From positions 519,702 to 583,701 of the forward strand of contig JBPWQW010000004.1 in the NCBI GenBank assembly GCA_051814705.1: a DNA stretch of 64,000 nt, in the 5' to 3' direction. Of this stretch, positions 44,006 through 52,280 are shown one piece after another. Positions within the stretch are counted from its first letter, which is position 1; the number at the start of each line of letters is the position of its first letter. A model generated the notes under the pieces. The model was not told where the DNA came from. It was given only the letters and a program-made list of their open reading frames with translations, and ran no database searches. The position numbers and the translations under genes were made by a program. The stretch is from Geojedonia sp051814705 (GTDB lineage Bacteria > Bacteroidota > Bacteroidia > Flavobacteriales > Flavobacteriaceae).

Positions 44006-45082
44006 ATGAAAATACTGGATTGGTACATACTCAAGCGATATTTAGTTACATTTTTGATGATGTTGCTGTTGTTCATTCCTATTGGAATTACAGTCAATCT
44101 AGCCGAAAAAATAGGAAAGATCCTTGAAAAAGAAGTTCCATTTTCGGCCGTTGCATTATATTATTTGGATTTTACCATCTATTTTGCGAACCTCTTGTTT
44201 CCTATTTTTCTTTTTTTGTCAGTTATTTGGTTTACCTCAAAATTGGCAAACAATACCGAAATCGTAGCCTTTTTAAGTTCTGGAGTATCGTTCTCTAGGT
44301 TTTTAAGACCTTATATGATAGGTGCTACGGTTATTTCTATTGTGGCATTGATTCTTGGTTTGTACTTAACTCCAATGGCAAGTAAAGGGTATAATCAATT
44401 TGTTTATAAATATTTAAGCAATCAAAAAGATATTTTACAAACCAATAACGTTTTTAGACAAATCAATGACAACGATTATATCTATGTTAGCAATTTTGAT
44501 GTTAAAAATAAAAGTGGGAACTATTTTACTTTGGAGCATTTTGATGAAAATGTACTTAAATATAAGATTTCAGCCAATAATATTAGATATATAGATAAAG
44601 ACACCACATATAGACTTATTAATTACGTTAAACGGACGATTGGTGAGAGCAGTGACCTTATTGAAAGTGAACGCCGAAAAGACACGCTTTTTACTTTTGA
44701 ATTGGATGATTTAACTCCCGTTGAATATATTGCAGAAACGCTTCAGTATGGCGAGCTGAATAATTTTATTGAGAAGGAAAAAAAGCGTGGGTCTTCAAAT
44801 ATAGGGAGATATGAAGTTGTAAAATACAAAAAGTGGAGCTTACCCGTATCGGTCTTTATACTTACCATTATAGCCGTAGCAGTATCATCTAAAAAGCGTC
44901 GTGGAGGCATGGGAGTTAATCTCGCTTTTGGAATCAGCATTGCCATGATTTATGTGTTTTTTGACAAGGTGTTTGGCGTAATGGCCGAACAATCTGATTT
45001 TTCGCCTTTGATAGCCGTATGGTTTCCTAACGTTGTGTTTGGTATTTTAGCCATTTATCTCCTTTACAATGCGAAACGCTAA
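44006..45082 (+). CDS. LptF/LptG family (YjgP/YjgQ) permease
   Basis: A 358-residue membrane protein. Helices are at about 12-34, 52-78, 98-120, and after a periplasmic beta-jellyroll (about 130-265) at 275-292, 303-320 and 330-352. The start ILDWYILKRYLVTFLMMLLLFIPIGITVNLAEKIGKIL is typical of the LptF/LptG family, which pairs with LptB to extract lipopolysaccharide and drive it to the outer membrane. One such gene here implies the partner permease is elsewhere. Its end overlaps the next gene by 14 bp. Confidence 0.92.
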   Translation: MKILDWYILKRYLVTFLMMLLLFIPIGITVNLAEKIGKILEKEVPFSAVALYYLDFTIYFANLLFPIFLFLSVIWFTSKLANNTEIVAFLSSGVSFSRFLRPYMIGATVISIVALILGLYLTPMASKGYNQFVYKYLSNQKDILQTNNVFRQINDNDYIYVSNFDVKNKSGNYFTLEHFDENVLKYKISANNIRYIDKDTTYRLINYVKRTIGESSDLIESERRKDTLFTFELDDLTPVEYIAETLQYGELNNFIEKEKKRGSSNIGRYEVVKYKKWSLPVSVFILTIIAVAVSSKKRRGGMGVNLAFGISIAMIYVFFDKVFGVMAEQSDFSPLIAVWFPNVVFGILAIYLLYNAKR

Positions 45083-45968
45083 ACTAAAACTTTATTTACA
45101 CCTTCATTTTTTAGTTTTAATTGCTGGTTTTACAGCCGTTTTGGGTGAACTCATCTCCATTGGCTCAATTCCATTGGTATGGTTTCGAATGCTTATTGCC
45201 GCTATTTTAATGTTCATTTACATTAAAATAATCAAACTAAAAATAGACGTTAGTAATCGAGCAAAGGCTAAGTTTTTATTTGCGGGAATTATTATTGCTT
45301 TACATTGGATCACGTTTTTTGAGGCTATAAACCAATCCAATATTTCAATCACATTGGCTATGTTTTCTACGGGTGCTTTTTTTGCATCGTTTATTGAACC
45401 TCTAATTTTTAAAAGACGAATGGTTTGGTACGAGGTAGTATTTGGAGTTATGGTCATCATGGGTGTATTTCTTATTACACAAAGTGAAATCAAATATCTT
45501 AATGGTATTATTTTAGGAATTTCATGTGCTATATTTTCCACAATTTTTGCCGTTTTAAATGGAAAATTTGTCAAGACGTATAGGGCTTCGGTAATATCAT
45601 ATTATGAATTTATTGGAGGAATTGTTTTTATTAGCCTTTTTGTATTGATTTTTAAGGGTGGGTTTAGTACTTCTTTTTTTAGTTTATCAATTTCAGATTG
45701 GGTCTACATCTTCATTTTAGCTAGCGTTTGTACAGCTTATGCGTTTATAGGCGCAGTAAATGTAATGAGACACTTAAGTCCGTACACCGTTGTGTTATCC
45801 TACAATTTAGAGCCTGTTTATGGCATTATTCTAGCACTTATTTTATTTCCAGAAAAAGAAATCATGAGCCCAAAATTTTATTTAGGAGCTGTTTTAATTT
45901 TATCAACTCTGATACTGGACGCGATTTTTAAAAATTATAAAAAGCGCCAAAAAGAAAAGCTCGTATAA
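45069..45968 (+). CDS. EamA/DMT family transporter
   Basis: A 299-residue protein with about ten transmembrane helices in two EamA repeats (about 5-140 and 145-290). Features include FTAVLGELISIGSIPLVWFRMLIAAILM, ALHWITFFEAINQSNISITLAMFSTGAFF and the repeat-2 signature FIGAVNVMRHLSPYTVVLSYNLEPVYGIILALILFPE. DMT carriers export small metabolites; the substrate cannot be inferred. Its start lies inside the permease gene, so the two are translationally coupled. Confidence 0.92.
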   Translation: MRNAKLKLYLHLHFLVLIAGFTAVLGELISIGSIPLVWFRMLIAAILMFIYIKIIKLKIDVSNRAKAKFLFAGIIIALHWITFFEAINQSNISITLAMFSTGAFFASFIEPLIFKRRMVWYEVVFGVMVIMGVFLITQSEIKYLNGIILGISCAIFSTIFAVLNGKFVKTYRASVISYYEFIGGIVFISLFVLIFKGGFSTSFFSLSISDWVYIFILASVCTAYAFIGAVNVMRHLSPYTVVLSYNLEPVYGIILALILFPEKEIMSPKFYLGAVLILSTLILDAIFKNYKKRQKEKLV

Positions 45969-46090
45969 AATCAACGCTCTTAATCTTTTATCATTTTATC
46001 GCTGTCATTTTGTTTTAGGTTTGCTATAAGATAGGACTTACATTTTCTTTTTTTCATTTTATTTCTCATTTCTAAACGGAAAAAAATATG

Positions 46091-46098
46091 TACGTTTG
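46091..46098 (+). promoter_or_regulatory. putative -7 box of accA
   Basis: TACGTTTG fits TAnnTTTG, 30 bp before the ATG at 46129. Confidence 0.4.
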
Positions 46099-46128
46099 TA
46101 GACTAATTATTATTAAACTAAAGTCTCG

Positions 46129-47082
46129 ATGGAATATTTAGATTTCGAACTTCCAATAAAAGAACTTCAGGAGCAATTAGAAAAATGTGAGCTTATAGGT
46201 CAGGAAAGTGAAGTAGATGTCACGATAACTTGTAAGAAAATTGAAAAAAAACTAATTGACACCAAAAAAAACATTTATAAAAATCTTACTGCTTGGCAAC
46301 GAGTTCAACTTTCAAGACATCCTAACAGGCCCTATACTTTAGATCATGTTAAGGCTATTTTTGGAGATACATTTTTAGAGCTTCACGGTGACAGAAATGT
46401 AAAGGATGATAAAGCTATGATTGGTGGCTTGGGTAAAATTGGAGACCAAAGCTATATGATTATCGGTCAACAAAAAGGCTATAATACCAAAAGCAGACAG
46501 TACAGAAATTTTGGAATGTCCAACCCTGAGGGGTATAGAAAAGCCTTGCGATTGATGAAATCGGCCGAACGATTTAATATTCCTGTTTTGACCTTAATTG
46601 ATACTCCGGGAGCCTATCCAGGTCTTGAGGCTGAAGAACGAGGGCAAGGAGAAGCTATCGCTCGTAATATTTTGGAAATGACGCGTTTAAAAGTCCCCAT
46701 TATTTGCGTAATCATAGGTGAAGGTGCCTCAGGTGGCGCATTGGGTATTGGTGTTGGAGACCGCGTTTTAATGTTAGAAAATACCTGGTATTCCGTTATT
46801 TCTCCAGAGTCTTGTTCTTCTATTTTATGGCGTAGTTGGGAATATAAAGAACAAGCAGCTGAGGCCTTAAAATTAACAGCACTCGATATGGAAAAAATGA
46901 AATTAGTAGATGGTATAATTAAAGAACCAATTGGTGGAGCCCATTCAGACCGGGACGCTACTTTTATTGCTGTTAGGGATGCCATTATTAAAAGTTACGA
47001 CGAATTAAAAAACTTATCACCATCAGATTTAGTAAATCAAAGGATGGAAAAATATGCACGCATGGGAGTTTTTAAAGGATAA
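46129..47082 (+). CDS. accA: acetyl-CoA carboxylase carboxyltransferase subunit alpha
   Basis: A 317-residue AccA, part of the heterotetrameric carboxyltransferase that moves CO2 from biotin to acetyl-CoA to give malonyl-CoA for fatty acid synthesis. It contains the helical N-terminus, WQRVQLSRHPNRPYTLDHV, FGDTFLELHGDR, the Gly-rich FGMSNPEGYRKALRLMKSAERFNIPVLTLIDTPGAYPG and EGASGGALGIGVGDRV oxyanion loops. Length is normal. It is a single gene with a clear terminator after it; accD is not in the window. Confidence 0.98.
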   Translation: MEYLDFELPIKELQEQLEKCELIGQESEVDVTITCKKIEKKLIDTKKNIYKNLTAWQRVQLSRHPNRPYTLDHVKAIFGDTFLELHGDRNVKDDKAMIGGLGKIGDQSYMIIGQQKGYNTKSRQYRNFGMSNPEGYRKALRLMKSAERFNIPVLTLIDTPGAYPGLEAEERGQGEAIARNILEMTRLKVPIICVIIGEGASGGALGIGVGDRVLMLENTWYSVISPESCSSILWRSWEYKEQAAEALKLTALDMEKMKLVDGIIKEPIGGAHSDRDATFIAVRDAIIKSYDELKNLSPSDLVNQRMEKYARMGVFKG

Positions 47083-47109
47083 TCCCAATGGAATCAAGTC
47101 TTAAAAAAA

Positions 47110-47137
47110 ACTGAAGCTTGTAACTTCGGTTTTTTTT
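47110..47137 (+). terminator. terminator after accA
   Basis: ACTGAAG (47110-47116) pairs with CTTCGGT (47124-47130), including one G-T wobble, followed by a run of T to 47137. It lies 28 bp after the accA stop. Confidence 0.85.
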
Positions 47138-47249
47138 GTGGCTGTTAACAATAAATATAAGTTATGAACAGTTAAATTGTTGATGACTTGTTAAGATTGA
47201 AATCTTTAAAACCCTAACTTTTCTTTGCAATTTATTTACATTCGCACTA

Positions 47250-48794
47250 ATGAAACAACCCAATCAAATACAAGGCTATAAAGTAGATAAGAGCACGATA
47301 ATTAGCTTAGAAAAAGGCAAAATCCCTCCTCAGGCTATTGATATAGAGGAAGTTGTGTTAGGAGCGATGATGATTGATAAAAAAGGAGTCGACGAGGTTA
47401 TTGATATTTTGAGCCCCGATGCTTTTTATAAAGATGCACATAAACATATCTTTGAAGCTATTTTCAAATTATTCGAAAACAGCGAACCTGTTGACTTATT
47501 AACGGTTTCTAGTCAACTTAAAAAAGATGGCAAACTTGAATTGATTGGTGGTGATTTTTACCTCATTTCGTTAACCCAAAGAGTCTCATCTTCGGCCCAT
47601 ATTGAGTTTCATGCCCGTATCATTCTGCAAAAATTTATTCAACGCAGTTTAATTAAAATTTCAAATGAAATTATTGAGGACTCTTATGACGAGACCAAAG
47701 ACGTTTTTGATTTGTTGGACAATGCCGAAGCTAAACTTTATGAGGTCACTCAAGGCAATATTAAAAAATCGACCGAAACAGCTCAAAGCTTGGTGATTCA
47801 GGCCAAAAAGAAAATTGAAGATATTTCAAATAAAGAGGGATTAAGTGGAATTCCTTCTGGATTTACAAAATTGGATAGGTTAACATCGGGTTGGCAAGAG
47901 AGTGATTTGATTATTGTTGCTGCTCGACCAGGGATGGGTAAAACCGCCTTGACCTTATCGATGGCAAGAAATATAGCTGTCAACCAAAATATTCCAGTGG
48001 CATTTTTCTCGTTAGAGATGTCATCGGTACAATTAATTACCCGTTTAATTTCGAGTGAAACAGGCTTGTCTTCAGAAAAATTAAGAACAGGAAGGCTTGA
48101 AAAACACGAGTGGGAAATGCTTAATGTTAAGGTAAAAACATTGGAAAAAGCACCATTGTTCATTGATGATACACCTTCGTTATCAATTTTCGATTTACGC
48201 GCCAAAGCCAGACGACTGTCGTCACAATACGGCATCAAATTGCTCGTGGTTGATTATTTGCAATTAATGACGGCTGGAGGTGGCCAAAAAGGAAGCGGAA
48301 ATCGTGAGCAGGAAATTTCTACCATTTCTCGTAATCTTAAGGCACTAGCAAAAGAGCTGAGCATCCCCGTAATCGCCCTGTCTCAATTATCCCGTGCCGT
48401 CGAAACCCGTGGAGGAAGCAAACGCCCTTTATTGTCCGACCTTCGTGAATCTGGAGCTATTGAACAGGATGCGGATATTGTGAGTTTTATTTATAGACCT
48501 GAGTATTACAAAATTGAAGAATGGGACGATGAAGATCGTTCGCCTACTGAGGGTCAAGCCGAATTTATTGTAGCAAAACATCGTAACGGAGGTTTGGATA
48601 ATATTCGATTGAAATTTATTGGTCATTTAGGTAAGTTTGATAATCTGGATGACTTTGATACCCCATTTGGTAATGAATTCCACTCCAAAATGAATGCGGC
48701 TGCAAATGACGATACTTTTAAACCAGAAACTTTTCCATCCGCTTCTGATGCCTTTGATGTGTCCGAAGATGATAATAACGATGTGCCATTTTAA
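47250..48794 (+). CDS. dnaB: replicative DNA helicase DnaB
   Basis: A 514-residue hexameric fork helicase. The N-terminal domain (about 25-130) starts PPQAIDIEEVVLGAMMIDKKGVDEVIDIL; the RecA-like motor has ESDLIIVAARPGMGKTALTLSMARN (Walker A about 227-235), FFSLEMSS, KLLVVDYLQLM (Walker B) and the DNA-binding/arginine-finger stretch SQLSRAVETRGGSKRPLLSDLRESGAIEQDADIV. It unwinds duplex DNA ahead of the polymerase and recruits primase. No intein or insertion is present. Confidence 0.98.
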   Translation: MKQPNQIQGYKVDKSTIISLEKGKIPPQAIDIEEVVLGAMMIDKKGVDEVIDILSPDAFYKDAHKHIFEAIFKLFENSEPVDLLTVSSQLKKDGKLELIGGDFYLISLTQRVSSSAHIEFHARIILQKFIQRSLIKISNEIIEDSYDETKDVFDLLDNAEAKLYEVTQGNIKKSTETAQSLVIQAKKKIEDISNKEGLSGIPSGFTKLDRLTSGWQESDLIIVAARPGMGKTALTLSMARNIAVNQNIPVAFFSLEMSSVQLITRLISSETGLSSEKLRTGRLEKHEWEMLNVKVKTLEKAPLFIDDTPSLSIFDLRAKARRLSSQYGIKLLVVDYLQLMTAGGGQKGSGNREQEISTISRNLKALAKELSIPVIALSQLSRAVETRGGSKRPLLSDLRESGAIEQDADIVSFIYRPEYYKIEEWDDEDRSPTEGQAEFIVAKHRNGGLDNIRLKFIGHLGKFDNLDDFDTPFGNEFHSKMNAAANDDTFKPETFPSASDAFDVSEDDNNDVPF

Positions 48795-48836
48795 TAAAAC
48801 CTTTAGTTTTTTATAGATTTGTCAATGGGTTTACAC

Positions 48837-48844
48837 TAACTTTG
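48837..48844 (+). promoter_or_regulatory. putative -7 box of AI-2E transporter gene
   Basis: TAACTTTG fits TAnnTTTG, 24 bp before the ATG at 48869. Confidence 0.4.
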
Positions 48845-48868
48845 GCCGCTAGTTAAAAGAGTTTCTTC

Positions 48869-49891
48869 ATGTTAGATCAAAGACGTACCACCAATATTTT
48901 ATTGTTGATTGTAGTGATTCCGCTAGTATTTTACTTGCTTAAACTATTGTCTTTTATTTTTATTCCCTTAATATTTTCAATGTTTGTGGCCTTACTGTTT
49001 TTGCCGCTCATGCGTTGGTTGGGGAAACGTCGCGTACCAAAAGTATTGAGTATTATCATTGTTGTTCTTTTAATTGGGGTTGGCTTGTATTTAGGTATTC
49101 AATTAATTCAATTGGCAGTTAGACAAGTTATAGGTTCTGACGCCGCTTTTTTTGGAAAAGCTCAAAACAAAATCAATGTTGTAAAACTATATTTGGAACA
49201 CAATTTTGCTCTAGACCTTAAAAATGATGGCAAACTGTTTTCTCAATTTTTTGAAAAAGAAACCATAGGGCCTGTGTTGGATTTTTTAAGAAAATTTCTC
49301 ACCACTATTTTAATGACTGCTTTTTTTGTGGTGCTTTGGCTCGCCGAATCTATTAATGTCTACAAGTTGTTGAATAATACCCTTTTAAAGCAAAAGCATA
49401 CTTCTATAAAAACGTTTATGAAAATTGAAAAGGACTTGATTACCTTTATAAAAGTGAAATTTTTTGTTAGCCTTCTTACCGGTATTGGTACAGGGCTCGC
49501 TTGTCTTTATTTTGATGTTAGCTTTCCTATCTTTTGGGGGTTATTTGCTTTTGTAATCAATTTTGTTCAAATGGTTGGGTCCTTCATAGCTGTAATAGTA
49601 TTGTCCATTTTTGCGTTTATTGAAATGGAAACCACAGGAACATTATTGTTTTTTATGCTTGTACTTACAGGTGTTCAAGTACTATTTGGTGCTATTTTGG
49701 AGCCTATCTTTATGGGGAAATCTTTTTCATTAAATATCATAGCAGTTTTAGTAATGCTTATGTTTTGGGGATTTTTATGGGGTATTCCTGGTCTAATTAT
49801 GGCTATTCCCATCACGGTTTTTATGAAGATTATTTTAGAGCAGTTTCCGGGTACTCAATATTTGGCAAGTCTGTTATCAGGTAAGGGGTAA
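48869..49891 (+). CDS. AI-2E family transporter (TqsA/PerM-like)
   Basis: A 340-residue membrane protein with about seven or eight helices: paired hydrophobic segments at about 10-46, one at 58-80, another at 140-162, and a cluster at 200-335. The family signature is seen in FPIFWGLFAFVINFVQMVGSFIAVIVLSI and the C-terminal LEPIFMGKSFSLNIIAVLVMLMFWGFLWGIPGLIMAIPITVFMKII. Members export autoinducer-2 or act as antiporters; most are uncharacterised, so the substrate is unknown. Confidence 0.93.
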   Translation: MLDQRRTTNILLLIVVIPLVFYLLKLLSFIFIPLIFSMFVALLFLPLMRWLGKRRVPKVLSIIIVVLLIGVGLYLGIQLIQLAVRQVIGSDAAFFGKAQNKINVVKLYLEHNFALDLKNDGKLFSQFFEKETIGPVLDFLRKFLTTILMTAFFVVLWLAESINVYKLLNNTLLKQKHTSIKTFMKIEKDLITFIKVKFFVSLLTGIGTGLACLYFDVSFPIFWGLFAFVINFVQMVGSFIAVIVLSIFAFIEMETTGTLLFFMLVLTGVQVLFGAILEPIFMGKSFSLNIIAVLVMLMFWGFLWGIPGLIMAIPITVFMKIILEQFPGTQYLASLLSGKG

Positions 49892-49958
49892 AGACTGGTT
49901 TCCTTAAAATTACCTTAAAACCATTCTGTTGGGAACAATTTTTAAGTATCTTTCCCTT

Positions 49959-51218
49959 ATGAAAAAGATTGTAGCCCTAATTTGTTTCCTATTCATATCA
50001 GCACATACTTTTGCGTCCTATATACTTATTCCTATGGATGCCGAGGGCCAGAAAAATCATTTAAAAGCCTACGGTATTACCTATTGGACCCTCGAAAAAC
50101 AACTTAAGGTAAAATGGTTGCTCAATTATAGAGGCGGTTCATTTTTATTGCCAGATGCTGAAGAGATTCAGCGAGAATGCCAAATACGAGGCGTTTCGTT
50201 TGAAGTGATTTCAAATTCAAAAGCAGAAGAAATTTTAGAGTTTATCAGTAGCCCTTCCCAAAATATGGATGCTGTAATATTGGAAAAAGCTCCCAAGATT
50301 GCAGTCTATACACCTTATGGAATGCAACCCTGGGATGATGCGGTTACTATGGTGTTGGCCTATGCCGAAATTCCTTATGAAACCCTTTATGATGAAGAGG
50401 TTTTAAATGATGCGCTTTTACTTTATGATTGGTTGCATTTGCACCACGAAGATTTTACGGGGCAATATGGTAAATTTTATAGGGCATATAGATCGGCTTC
50501 ATGGTACATGGAAGAAAAAAAAGCGGCTGAAGCCTTGGCAACCAAACTGGGATACGATAAAGTTTCTCAAGAAAAATTAGCCGTAGCAAAAAAGATTAAA
50601 GAGTATGTTATGGGTGGCGGTTTTATGTTTGCCATGTGCAGTGCGACGGATAGTTTTGATATTGCACTTTCGGCTGAAGGAGTTGATATTTGCGAACCCA
50701 TGTTTGATGGCGATGGCAGTGATCCAGGTTACCAGAATAAAATTGATTACAGTAAAACCTTCGCATTTAAAGACTTTATTTTGGAACGAAATCCCAATGT
50801 TTATGAATTTTCTTCAATAGACATGACCCAAAAACGGCAAATCCAAAAATTAACCGATTATTTTACCCTGATGGAATTTTCAGCAAAATGGGATCCGATT
50901 CCTACCATGCTATGCCAAAACCATACGGCTTTGATTAAAGGTTTTATGGGACAGACCACGGCTTTTGAAAGGGATGAAATTAAATCGAATGTATTGATCT
51001 TGGGTGAAAATAAAACCAATGGAGAAGCGCGATACATCCATGGTATAAAAGGCAAAGGCTTTTTTACTTTTTATGGAGGTCATGACCCAGAAGATTACAC
51101 CCATAAAGTAGGTGACCCGAAAACCGAATTGGAGCTGCATCCCACATCACCTGGATACCGTTTGATACTTAATAACGTCTTGTTTCCGGCAGCCAAAAAG
51201 AAAAAGCAGAAGACCTAA
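49959..51218 (+). CDS. exported glutamine-amidotransferase-like protein (often named asparagine synthetase B)
   Basis: About 419 residues. ATG at 49959 is chosen over TTG at 49929 because it opens directly into a signal peptide (MKKIVALICFLFISAHTFA). The mature protein starts SYILIPMDAEGQKNHLKAYGITYWTL and contains IAVYTPYGMQPWDDAVTMVL, a nucleophile-elbow-like GGGFMFAMCSATDS (Cys) and FFTFYGGHDPEDY (His). This resembles a class-I GATase/ThuA-like fold and not true AsnB: there is no N-terminal Cys2 and no ATP-pyrophosphatase motif. Export also argues against asparagine synthesis. Function unknown. Confidence 0.85.
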   Translation: MKKIVALICFLFISAHTFASYILIPMDAEGQKNHLKAYGITYWTLEKQLKVKWLLNYRGGSFLLPDAEEIQRECQIRGVSFEVISNSKAEEILEFISSPSQNMDAVILEKAPKIAVYTPYGMQPWDDAVTMVLAYAEIPYETLYDEEVLNDALLLYDWLHLHHEDFTGQYGKFYRAYRSASWYMEEKKAAEALATKLGYDKVSQEKLAVAKKIKEYVMGGGFMFAMCSATDSFDIALSAEGVDICEPMFDGDGSDPGYQNKIDYSKTFAFKDFILERNPNVYEFSSIDMTQKRQIQKLTDYFTLMEFSAKWDPIPTMLCQNHTALIKGFMGQTTAFERDEIKSNVLILGENKTNGEARYIHGIKGKGFFTFYGGHDPEDYTHKVGDPKTELELHPTSPGYRLILNNVLFPAAKKKKQKT

Positions 51219-51229
51219 GTTCTTTCTGT

Positions 51230-52003
51230 TTAAATGATTCCAAACCCAAGTGCCAAAGAAATCAGAATTAATAACAACGCTATTAGTTTTTGAATAAACT
51301 TTAAGGTCACTTTTTTAAGTAATTGGTTTCCCATCACAGCTCCAATTATGGCAGATAGTGTTGCACAAATGATTAAGAGTTTATTTTCGTGTAGCCCAGA
51401 TTCCATAAAACGGCTGGCATATATCGATAATCTCGAAAAATCGACAAAGCACGAAATGACGACAGTAGTACCAATAAATGTTTCTTTGGTTAGCCCAGAA
51501 TGTATTAAAAAAGCACTCCGCAATGCGCCCTGATGCCCAGAAAGTCCTCCAAAAAATCCACTTAAAAACCCGCCTATAGGCAGCTGTTTTTTGTTAAATT
51601 TTAACCTTTTTAAAGTTGGAGCCAATTCTATAATCGCAAATATAATGAGCAAGCCAGCAATCACTAATTTTACAGTGGTAATTTCAAAATTTTTGGTTCC
51701 CAAAGAGTAAGTAAATAGTGGATTCATATCGGTGATATTAATAAGGATATAAGCACCAATAATTGCGGCAATTACGGCAGGAATTCCAAAATTAATAAGA
51801 ACGGATTTGTCAGCATGTTTTCCAACCAAGAATAGTTTAAAAACATTGTTGAAAAAATGCACAACACCGGTCAGGGCTACAGCTAATTCTATTGGGAAAA
51901 AAAGTGCGAAAGCTGGTAAAAGAATGGTTCCTAATCCAAAACCTGAGAAAAACGTAAGGATTGAAGTTAAAAAGGCAACTAGGCAAATGATAATATACTC
52001 CAT
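51230..52003 (-). CDS. TauE/SafE family sulfite exporter-like permease
   Basis: A 257-residue membrane protein with about eight helices. The first repeat has ILTFFSGFGLGTILLPAFALFFPIELAVALTGVVHFFNNVFKLFLVGKH, and the second GGFLSGFFGGLSGHQGALRSAFLIHSGLTKETFIGT, both matching the TauE/SafE signature. The family moves organosulfonates, sulfite or other anions; the substrate is not evident. It lies 47 bp downstream of the small caspase-associated gene on the same strand, so read-through transcription is possible but a functional link is not implied. Confidence 0.92.
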   Translation of the reverse strand: MEYIIICLVAFLTSILTFFSGFGLGTILLPAFALFFPIELAVALTGVVHFFNNVFKLFLVGKHADKSVLINFGIPAVIAAIIGAYILINITDMNPLFTYSLGTKNFEITTVKLVIAGLLIIFAIIELAPTLKRLKFNKKQLPIGGFLSGFFGGLSGHQGALRSAFLIHSGLTKETFIGTTVVISCFVDFSRLSIYASRFMESGLHENKLLIICATLSAIIGAVMGNQLLKKVTLKFIQKLIALLLILISLALGFGII

Positions 52004-52049
52004 ATAAAGAATCTAGGAATGAATAAATACATGAATCTTATTTTAGGGA

Positions 52050-52280
52050 TTATGGTAATAATTTGTATGTTTTTTCAAAAATAGCCTGATCACAAGGATA
52101 CAGTTCGCCATTCACACCCATCATTAACCAATCTCCCTTTTTGCCTTTCATTTCTCCTTCTAAGGTCTCTACCAAAAAAGGTTCTTGAATTTGAATACAT
52201 TTTATAGGGATAGGCTTTTTTAGTGCCTGTTTAAATTCCAACTTGGGCTTTTCGTGTTTTTTAAATTTTAACATAATCAT
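52050..52280 (-). CDS. small PGDYG-like protein coupled to the caspase gene
   Basis: A protein of about 76 residues. The core PFLVETLEGEMKGKKGDWLMMGVNGELYPCDQAIFEKTYKLL resembles the PGDYG-type small domain seen in phage and mobile genes. ATG at 52280 overlaps the caspase stop by one base (TGATG), giving tight translational coupling; a TTG at 52283 is an alternative. Function is unknown. In this position it could be a regulatory partner or immunity-type protein for the protease, but nothing in the sequence proves this. Confidence 0.7.
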   Translation of the reverse strand: MIMLKFKKHEKPKLEFKQALKKPIPIKCIQIQEPFLVETLEGEMKGKKGDWLMMGVNGELYPCDQAIFEKTYKLLP

